64,000 nucleotides of DNA from Megaleporinus macrocephalus (Eukaryota; Chordata; Actinopteri; Characiformes; Anostomidae), in the NCBI GenBank assembly GCA_021613375.1, contig CM038706.1, forward strand, positions 24,073,366-24,137,365. The letters run 5' to 3'. Below the pieces are notes generated by a model that was not told where the DNA came from, ran no database searches, and saw only the letters and a program-made list of their open reading frames with translations. The position numbers and the translations under genes are program-made. Below, piece after piece: positions 35,876-45,800 of this stretch. How positions within the stretch are numbered: the first letter of the stretch is position 1; each line of letters starts with the position of its first letter.

Positions 35876-37999
35876 AAAGTCAAATTTTGTTTATAGCTTT
35901 TCAGCTATTTTACTGCATTGTATTTCCTTTCTCTAAAATATCTTTATGGGTGAGAACAGGCTTTTGAGAACTTACACATGAATTTAGATGACTTCTAAAT
36001 AATTAATAAAAATGTCTTCACCCTTATTGCTTCGAGCAAAGGAAAAACAATGGCTGAGAGTCTTACCTTTGCAAGTATAGAGGTAGTGTTGATATATATT
36101 TTCTTTTCTTTTTTTCCTTATTAAAGCTTCTACACCCAAAGCCTTTCTCCCACTCATGAACTAATCTTTTGTTCCACTGTAGTTTTGTGCTTGAGTAGTG
36201 TAGGTCCTGAGCAGTGTAGTTCTTGACACCTTTGAAAGGCTAAAGCAGCCTTGCAGAGGCAGCAGGATTATCAGGCTCACCAGTGTGTTGATTTTCAGAA
36301 GGTACACCCACTCATTGGTTCTCAGAGCCAAGAACCTCAACATGTTTATTTCACTCAGAGCTTTTCAGTTTGGTGTTAATAGAATACCTTCTGTTGGGAA
36401 GCAAGTCTAATCTTTCTCTATTCATGTTCATTACTGTTTCCAGCCCAGCGTGGGCCGTGTGTGGAAGTCATTTGCTCTCTGTGTAGTTCTCAGTATGATT
36501 CCTACCTCTGAGGGTACACAAGTGATGTTATAATAAAATTAAACATGCGTTCTGGGTTTTCCAAGAAAGCAGCAGTTTTAACATTCAAGTTCTGAGGTTG
36601 CTGGTAGCTTAGACACTTTGAAGAGCCCTTATCATTGAATACTGAATTCAGGTCTTATGAAAAAATAAATGAGTTCAAGCCAAAGAGTTTAATGCAACAT
36701 GTAAATATTGTAAAAAGTTCAGAATGTGCTGTTCACTCCTGGTTCACACGTTTTGTGATTTCCTAAACCATGTCACGAAAATGAACAGTTGTTTAGCTAA
36801 ATCCATTCACACCTTAAGTTAAAAGGAGTGTCTCCACCCAGACCATGTTTTTATGAGGCACAATATAGCACATTCAGAACAGCAGACATATACTTAAACT
36901 AGTCTGTAAAAAAAACAGCTTGTGTAACTGTAAGCGATTAAGAGTTTGGAAAATGCCAATGTAAAAAAATAATTGACTTTTTGTGTGATAAACCCACACA
37001 GATGTTTCAATTATAGCTCAGGGAGCAACAGAATGGCAGAATATGCAGTACATTGTAGCTGTCCTTTTTACAATGTGTTTAAAATTTCATGATGAATGGT
37101 GCAGTAGATATGCTTCACAATTACCTGTTCTATTAACTTCCATTCAAAGTTCAGAACGTTTTGTTCCATTTCTTGAAAGGTTAACTTTTGGAGAAGCGAG
37201 ACAATGACAGTCTATGTTCTCTGTAAACTTTTAAGTCGAAGCCTTGAAGCATTGGTTTGTAGATTCAAAGTGAATCATGAAATAGAAATATTTAAAACAG
37301 ATATGAAACATAAATCTGTTGCATGGTTTACTGAATTGAGCAGGGGTAAACTGATTATTCCGTAATGAATGAGGATTTACTATTTCAGTGTGAACCTGTT
37401 CTGAAGGCACCTTGCAGTTTTGGATAGAGTCAGTGCCAGACTTGCTTGGGGAGGTCTGTTCTGGCAAGCCCAAACCACCACAGCGATACTGGCAGTGGTT
37501 GTTGGTTATTCAGGTTTTCTAGTGCAATGGCTTAGCACCACTTCATTTCAAACTCCACTCATCAGCTGTAAGCTTCAGTTGGAGACCTGTAAAGGCCTTA
37601 TAACACTAAAGTATAATAACTGCATCTTGTCCTGCTTCCACAGACTGCTCTTGAATGTTATATGAAGAGATTGTTAGTTATCTGCTGAGCTTAAGTACAG
37701 TATTGAACAATAGAAAGGAGAAACATTTCTAGTGTAACTATCCGTGTTCAGTAATTTGAACTGCATTCTTCTGAAATAAGCATTAAAGGCTAAGCACCAC
37801 TTATGGACGCCCCTGCTGATTTCACATTGTTTTGGATACTGAAAATATAAAAATGTAACCTAAAATGAAATTCGCTGCTTAATTTGTTTTAAAATACACG
37901 ACGAAATTGACGGAAAAACCTTGTTATAGAAATTCCTGTACACTACCATGTGACGTCACTGGTGGACAACAGTGAACGATGCCACAGTACAACAGCACT

Positions 38000-38089
38000 A
38001 TGACTGACTGGGACTGCGAATTTTCCAGTGCTGGTTCTTCAGACTCTGATGATATTTCTGAATTTGAATTTGAAAGAGCTGTAATGTAG
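38000..38089 (+). other. Very short acidic open frame in a repeat-like block
   Basis: A 29-codon frame beginning MTDWDCEFSSAGSSDSDD is rich in Asp, Glu and Ser and ends at TAG. The surrounding 37790-38840 block ends in TTTTAAGCCGTGC and looks like a decayed DNA transposon. Such acidic starts occur at the N terminus of some transposon-encoded proteins. It is probably a remnant and not a gene. Confidence 0.2.
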
Positions 38090-39061
38090 CAAAATAGATC
38101 ACCACATCACTCAGTCCTGAGACTTTTAGTCAAACCACACGAACAAAAGCAGCTCAAGTGTAAACAGTATCTAACTAAATAACAAATATTATTCATGACA
38201 ACAGCCTTGCGATCAGTTAAACTCAAATATAGAGGTACAGTTACTGTTGTAAATATGATCAAGTGGAACTTGCACTCATACGGCACTACAAATCTTCTGA
38301 TTTAAGCCACCAAACTTAGCAAGTGAAGCTAATTTTAGCTAATATCAGCTAAAACAAGCAAGCTAATTGCGCTTACCTGGTTTACCTCCACGTACACAGA
38401 GGTAAACCAACAGGCTCTTGCTGGTTTCCTTTCGTGCTCATATTGTTGGAAAAGCGGCAGTCATAAGATCCAGTCGTCGTGTAAGCCTGCATCCCATAGC
38501 TGTGATACTCTTCAGGTGTGAAATGATTGCTGCAGATGACCGAGTGAGAGGATGGTCTTTTCCAATATGCTTATTTAAAGTTGACAAATTTATTCAACTT
38601 TCTGGATATTTGGGGGTCTTTGGGCCATTTGTGCACTGGGGTCCCCTTGTACATCCAATTTTTGCAGCCAAAAACAACACGCATATTGTCATTTTGCATA
38701 AGCATTAGTACATCTTCTAGCATTGTTATCCACCATCTACGTCACACGTATAACGCCTACAGCATTGTCTGAACAGTGGGTGGGGCTAAACGACAGTCTT
38801 TTTTAAGCCGTGCTCCTTGAATTTGAATTGAATAAAACGTTTTCTGACTATTAATATCTCAAATTCCACTATATGTGTTTGATGTTTTCGTATTAGCTGT
38901 TTCTTAACCTTTAAGAGTTCTAGAGAATTAAAGAAAAGAATGTTAATACAAGAACTGAATAGGAATATGCCCATTTGACTATCACATAGCTCCTGAAAAC
39001 GTTCATCCTGTACCATGTCAAAAGTAATGTTTTGATCAGACGTTCTGTTTCTGTGCCCTAG

Positions 39062-39931
39062 CTGGTGACCTGAGCCATGGGTGCGTTCCTGGACAAGCCC
39101 AAGACGGAGAAGCACAATGCACACGGCGAGGGCAACGGCCTGCGCTACGGCCTAAGCAGCATGCAGGGATGGCGGGTGGAGATGGAGGACGCGCACACGG
39201 CCACAGTGGGTCTCCCCCACGGCCTGGCTGACTGGTCCTTCTTCGCTGTGTACGATGGGCATGCTGGCTCACGCGTAGCCAATTACTGCTCCAAACACCT
39301 GCTGGAGCACATATTAGCAGCCGGCTCAGCGGACGAGCTGAGACGAGCCGGGGCACCGTCGCCTGAGACGCCGGCTGTGGAGGCTGTGAAGAGCGGCATT
39401 CGTGCAGGATTCCTGCGCATCGACGAGCACATGCGCAGCTTCACAGACCTGCGCAACGGTATGGACCGCAGCGGTTCCACGGCTGTGGCCGTGCTGCTCT
39501 CGCCCGAGCACTTGTACTTCATTAACTGTGGTGACTCGCGAGCTCTGCTGTGCCGACACGGGCATGTTTGTTTCTCCACGCTGGACCACAAGCCATGCAA
39601 CCCACGTGAGAAGGAACGCATCCAGAATGCCGGCGGCTCCGTCATGATCCAGCGGGTCAACGGCTCACTGGCCGTGTCACGGGCGCTCGGCGATTACGAC
39701 TACAAGTGCGTGGAGGGAAAGGGCCCCACGGAGCAACTGGTATCGCCCGAGCCCGAGGTGTTTGAGATCGTGCGCTCTAAGACCGTAGACGAGTTTGTGG
39801 TGCTCGCCTGCGACGGCATCTGGGACGTGATGAACAACGAGGAGCTGTGCGCCTTTGTCCGCGCCAGGCTGGAAGTGTCAGATGACTTGGAGAAAGTGTG
39901 CAATGAGGTGGTGGATACATGTCTACACAAG
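39062..39931 (+). CDS. ppm1b: ppm1b exon 2 (start codon and most of the PP2C domain)
   Basis: The acceptor CCCTAG ends at 39061. Fifteen untranslated bases precede ATG 39077 in a good Kozak context (GAGCCATGG). The exon encodes residues 1-285 and ends ...CTACACAAG|GTACAG, phase 0. It is much richer in GC than its flanks, with many G/C third positions. Retention of the 139-bp intron 2 would add 12 residues and a stop at 39968-39970, removing the GSRDN metal-binding motif. Confidence 0.97.
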
Positions 39932-42784
39932 GTACAGAGCCATGTCTGCCTCTCGGAGTGCCTTAACTAAGTTGTCGTTTAGTCCTAGGAGCTGTTTTTC
40001 ACTTAAACTGTACTGTAATGTGGTGTTTCTGGGATCACTGGAGAAAATGTCTCTTTCTCTCTCCCTTCAGGGAAGCCGAGATAACATGAGTGTTGTGTTA
40101 GTGTGTTTGCCAAATGCACCCAAAGTGTCAGAGGAGGCAGTGAAGAAAGATGCAGAGTTGGATAAGTTTCTTGAATCACGTGTGGAAGGTGAGAGTACTT
40201 CACACTCACAAAATGAACAAGCAGCAAAACCAGTGCTTTGTGGTCCCACTGTTTCGTTAGTCCCCTATAGATTATTTACCGAGATTCAAATTATTGAAAT
40301 GCTCTCTGGTTAGGGTTGGGATTGGTAACACCAGGGGGTTATGATCAGGTTTAGAGTTAGGTTCAAGTTTTGGATGTAGGTTAAGGCTAAAGCTAGGTTT
40401 AGTGCCTGAGAAAATGGGTGAATTAAACAGATATTACATGCTAGACCGTAAAGGCGTCTTTGAACCATCCAGTAAAAGCGTTGCCCTAGTATGCCAACTC
40501 AAAACGACCAAACAAAGATTTGTAGGGTGACATGGTGAAAATCTGCATATTTTGCACTTTAACAAACATAACTGCTCAGTAAGGGTGTGCCATATCGTAT
40601 TGTACACAATAATATCGCCAACATTTTTAATATCATGAACGATATTATACCCTGAAATATCGTACCATATCACCCATCCCTAATTATCACATCAGGGTTC
40701 TACTATTTTACTGTTTTTAGCAAAAGATAAATTCACACTTTTCTCAGTTCCCATTATATATCTACTAAAGACAGATTGTATCTGTCCAGTATCATTCCTT
40801 TTACTTCAGTCCTGGATATATGGAGATATTTGGAGTGCATAATTTAGTATCGTGATTTTCTGGATCATTGACTTCTGTTACAATCTGTTGAAATAATACA
40901 ATTCTTGTATTATTTAATATCTCAGTTAGGAGTGTGGCATATCATATGCAATAAATCAATTTAATTTTAATTTTGTTGCAGTAATGTATTCTTAAAATAT
41001 TTTTTTTAATTCAATGTTTTGTCATATCGGCAAAAGTAGCCATTTTTCGCTACAGGAAGCACGTCTTCCTCAGCGCTGTTTGGTATTCCTTGCAAATAGA
41101 CAAGAGGTGGGGTGGCTTATTCACAGCATACATACATGCAGCAGACTTACACTGGCTACAGCAAAGAAACTAAGCATATAGTCCGTGCATTAAAGCATAA
41201 CTCCTCTAGTAAATCTGCTAGCTACCTATAGTGTGAGGGTAACACAAAAATCTAGCCCAAAAAAATCTGTATATGAAAGTAGTGTCCATTAGAAATTTGA
41301 TGACACGGCAAGAGGTTTGAGAATGTCTAACTCTAGACTGTCTTCATTATGGGATATAACTATTACAGTACACCCAGACATTTCAACATCTTTTTGATGA
41401 ATGAAAGACTCCCTACACAGTGTTTATGGCCACAAGTCTGGAATTCTGGAATACTAGACCTCCTTGTTGGAGGCTTTTTGATTCAAGTTGATCAGTCAGA
41501 AGTAAAACCGTCTCTCCGCAAGCAAGTTTGTCCTAGTAGCCTACTGTGCTAACAAATTGCCTACGTGGTGGTCATGTTTACACTACAACACACCAGTTTT
41601 TCCAATGCAACCAAGAGTTTGATGGCAGAATTATACCAGAAGCTGGAAGTTGATGATGTAGTATTATTTTGCAGTAAAATACAGTCTTCACAGTCCTTGC
41701 TGTTTTACTACGTTTCTATGTTTTTATTGCTTGTTAGCTATATTTGCGTTTTAGGTCCTGAACAATTTGGTTACTAAGTCTTAAATGAGCAACTACATTT
41801 GGGTACAATTAGATGTTTCTCTATGCCATTCCTTTAAGTCTGATACCAAATATTAAAAAAAAAAACACAACTCAAGAAGAGCTTTTAAACTAGTGAAAAT
41901 CTCATATATCTGTGATTTTGAACTGTGTTGTACTGGAGGCATGCAGTTCACCGTATGATATCTTTATGGCTTGTATTTCAAAGCTCTCCACCCACTTAAA
42001 CTGGGCAGTCAACCCACCGGTTGGACACACGCTCTATCATGAGGTCAGCTGGCCACTTGTATCACAACAATGCTGTCATTACTATGAAGGTTTTGAAATG
42101 CTACATGCTTTCCAAGATATTGAAAGCCTTCTCCCTGTTTTTAGAGAAGCAGTCGATACAATCCATTTTCAAAGACTGTGGCTTTTTAAATATAAGAGAA
42201 ATATTTCACAGAAATATTAAAATGTTTCAAAACATTTTTTCATCACCACTCTATCATCTCTGAGCCTAGCGGATGACTGGTTTAAGTCATCTGTACAGTC
42301 TCTTACAGCCCAGACTATCTTAAAAAAGTTCTAGCCCACTTGCACTCTTGTTTCCTTTTTTTTTCCCCTCATGTCCCTGCACTCCCTTTCCTGTCTCCCC
42401 CTTCCATCTGTCCTCTCCCTATTTCCTTGAGTAAAATTTCAATGGCCCGACACTGTTTCTTAAATTTCTTCCTCTTTTCCTCCGGCCTTCTCTTTTGTTT
42501 TTCGGATGCTATGCATGCTTTGGCGAGCGGCTGCGAGTTTAGTGCAGTTTTGCAGGTTATGTAAACTCGTGGCCCTGAGTGTTGGGCCAAGGTTGGCGTA
42601 ACATTGTGGTGATGTTTGGCTGGGTGCTGAGAGGGCCTTAGGGAGTCGTCAGCACTGCTGCTCCGGCGAGGAATGTGCTGGCTGAACATCGAGCTGGCAC
42701 CAGGCCCAGAGCAGTCCAACTGGGCCGTAGGGTTCCCTTCAACAGTCCCTCTACCCTGCCCTTCTCTCTGTCTCTCTCTCTCTT

Positions 42785-42825
<41 letters not shown>

Positions 42826-45800
42826 TTCAACCTGTCTTTCTTTTCTTCTTCTTTTTTCTTCTTTCCTTCTGTTTTTTCTCAAACTTTCACCTTTCTTTCT
42901 CTTTTTTCTCCTCTCTACCATTCTTTGCTTCATCTCTTTTCCTCTCCCCCTTTGTGTCTGTTTTTCTTAAAAAAAGCTTCCTAAACACAAGTAATATCAC
43001 GCCACATATAAAGTGATTTACGTCTCACTGGTTGTTCTGTCTCTTACTCTGAAGAGAGCTTTGTTTTAGGGGTCCAATGGCCAGGGATGTCACGCAGTCT
43101 GTGATGTTTGTGGTTGCATTTAGCGCCCTTTAACCTTTCGTATATTCTCTCTCGAAGAGCTCATAGAGAAAGCGGGCGAGGAGGGCATTCCTGATCTGGT
43201 ACATGTCATGAGAAACCTCGCCACAGAGAACATCCCAAATCTACCACCAGGGGGAGGCCTTGCCAGCAAGTAAGTACAATACACACATGCACCCATGCAA
43301 ACACAATGTGACACCAGTTAAACTCCCTGGAAATTTAAATACAGAGAATGCCCTAAAAGTCTGTGGTTAACAATAGGTGGTTAAATGCAACTTTTAACAG
43401 AAGGTATAAAGTTTTGAGCATCTTAAATACATAATGAACAGGACTGTTAAAGACCACACTTTCATTTAACTTAGATGTTATGCATTTTGCTGTGTGTGAT
43501 TAGTGTGTGTGGGTGGGGGGGTGGCGGTTTAGGAAGCGTCTTTACTGTCCAAAGAAAAAAAGTTTCTAAAAAAAGTGAGCTTTACAGAAGAAAGCAAAAC
43601 TATTCTATACCTTTAATGTATGTGAATGTGATGATTTTATTTCAAGCTGGTTTGGAATATTTCTATTGCTCTGTTCATCATGAATTTTTTTTAATTTGTG
43701 CCCCCAAATGTTTTTTTTTGTGGACAACAATGATAAATATAACACCAGATATGTACATTTTAAGGTTTCCTAATAATTTTGCTCATATTTATATTTTTTT
43801 TTACTGTCAAACACGGTTTCTTGCTGAGAACAGGCAGCAGCGTTGTTATAATGGTTGCATACCAAGAGCTTCAGCCGTTGTTACGTTTTCTTTTTATTTG
43901 CTACCTTTCCTCAAATTATTCAATATTATTATTAACCACAATTCGCACACAGTGAAATTTGACCTCCGCATTTAGCCCATCTGTGCAGTGAAACACCCCC
44001 ACTCTCACACACACTCTAGGCGGCAGTGAGCACACTGTGGTCCAGGGGATCGAACTGGTGACCTTCAACCCACAGCTGCCCCCTACTTAAGCAGGAGCAG
44101 GACATGACTGACAAGCTGTTAAAATATGTCATCGGAGCAGTGCTCTTTTTTTTCACTCGACACTACAGTGACTCACTATCGCAAAGTGGTACCTCAGGCA
44201 GTGATGGGACGGGTTGGGACTAGCTGGTTAGCTTCAGAACGTATTGCTGCAATACAATGTGTGTGAATATACTATCAGCACTTATTTCTTCACACTCTGT
44301 TGATGGTTTTAGTACATTAAGGAATTTTTTTAACTAAACTAATTTCCCTTTTAACTCTTCCATTCTTCCAATCTTAAAACTACTGAATCACAGCTGTGTC
44401 TAACAGTAATGGAGACTGAACTTTGGAGTATCCCTGCAGAAAATAGGTCTGCCAGGAAAAGTGAAAGCTGTAATAAAGCGTACACCAAAAATTAAATACA
44501 TTTTTTAAATCAATGTTTTTAACAATCTTTTTTTTTTTTATAGCAAAAAATGCTTTTTCTCCATGTGCATTTGTGTGTCTGTGTGTGTGTGTTCCCCTCG
44601 CAGGCACAGCGTTATCGAGGCTGTGTATAACCGGCTCAATCCCCAAAGAGAGGAAGATGGGGTGAGTGGCCTGTTACATGTTGTCCCCTTCTCAGTATAC
44701 GATCAGTAAAACCATATGTAGCGTAATGATGTGGGAATGAATGTATGTGCTGTGTGGATTGGGCCTTCAGGTAGGTTTCAGTCATCATGAGACCTCACCC
44801 AAGTCCATCAGTCGCATTGCAGCTACCTCCTGTCCAGCGAGCACACATGGCCAGTTGAAAACACACCCGCAGCTGCGCTGAGCTCATTCCGCTGGGCTAC
44901 TGCAACAAAGCACAAAGGCTGAGATCACCAACGAGAAAAAACTTGTTGTAAATATTTTAGACACTTCCCCCAGTTAATACATAACAACCAGACATGATTA
45001 TTATGGGGTTTTGTTTAGGGCTCCTCCTAAACCGTGTCTCATGATGATGGTAATGATGGTTTTGAGTTTGTGGTTATGACCTAGTGCCTTGTGCACTGCA
45101 TGCTGAGAAACCTCAGTGATGTAGTGGGTTTTGGGCTCAAAAGAAGTCTATGGCTGAGTCTCAAATGGTTCCCTGCTCCCCACGTAGTGCACTACGTAGG
45201 ATTTAAGATAACGGCTCCTGCACCCAAACATGTTAAACATAGAGCCGTTTGAGATTCAGCCGCTATGTGCACTATTCAGTACTGGACATAGACCTACCAG
45301 GCCTTCTTTCTACTTTCCATTTTATCTACTCTACTGTTTTATCGACTACACGTACCATATAAGAGCACGTTGTAGTTCTGTAGTTATAGCCTGTAATCCC
45401 GTCTGTTTATTTATTGTTTTGGTCTCTTTTGCCCTTTTGTTTGTCGATAGTCAGGACCCTCACAGGAACACCACAGAGCAGATATTATTTGGGGTGGTGG
45501 ATCATTCTCAGCACTGAGGTGCTGGTGAGGTGTTAAGGTGCTCAACACTGACGTGCTGGTGGTGTGTTAGTATGTGTTGTGCTGGTACAAGTGGATCAGG
45601 CACAGCAGTGCTGCTGTAGTTTTTAAACACGTCGGTGTCACTGCTGGACTTGGGTGGATAGTTTATGAACACTGTGTCTGATCCAGTCATACCAACACAA
45701 GAGACTTACACAGAATTCTGAGAAACAGGTGGACTACAGTCTGTAATTGTAGAACTTAAGTGTTCCTATATGGTACGTGGATCTGTTAAAACAGAGTGTA

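Larger units (their letters stand above)
22629..39061 (+). other. ppm1b: ppm1b intron 1 (about 16.4 kb)
   Basis: It runs from donor GTAAGT (22629) to acceptor CTGTGCCCTAG (ends 39061). The interior is AT-rich. It holds an ATT microsatellite, a decayed transposon with a nested repeat (24840-25570), a foldback element (32071-32540), a LINE-like tail (35640-35870) and an X-box-like GTTGCCATAGAAAC (30399-30412). A donor-like CAGGTAAGC at 30611-30619 might mark an unused or alternative exon. Open frames at 27911-28273 (-) and 29723-30097 (+) are up to 124 codons but match nothing and overlap frames on the other strand, so they are not called. Most of the remainder shows nothing I recognise. Confidence 0.7.
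40189..43157 (+). other. ppm1b: ppm1b intron 3
   Basis: About 3.0 kb. It contains a degenerate GGTTAGG-type tract (40310-40400), a small inverted-repeat MITE (40577-40685, with CCATATCG/CGATAT-type ends), AT-rich unique sequence and a polypyrimidine region (42340-42960) with a TC microsatellite. A 116-codon minus-strand frame at 42369-42719 is Lys/Arg-rich because it lies opposite the pyrimidine tract; it is not called. Confidence 0.7.

Noticed and set aside
39036..39660. Minus-strand frames opposite ppm1b exon 2 (up to 125 codons)
   Set aside because: Shadow frames of a GC-rich real exon.
42369..42719. 116-codon Lys/Arg/Glu-rich minus-strand frame
   Set aside because: It lies opposite a pyrimidine-rich tract, and its composition follows from that tract.
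42673..43016. Ser/Leu/Phe-rich + frames over the TC microsatellite
   Set aside because: Pure microsatellite translation (SLSLSL runs).
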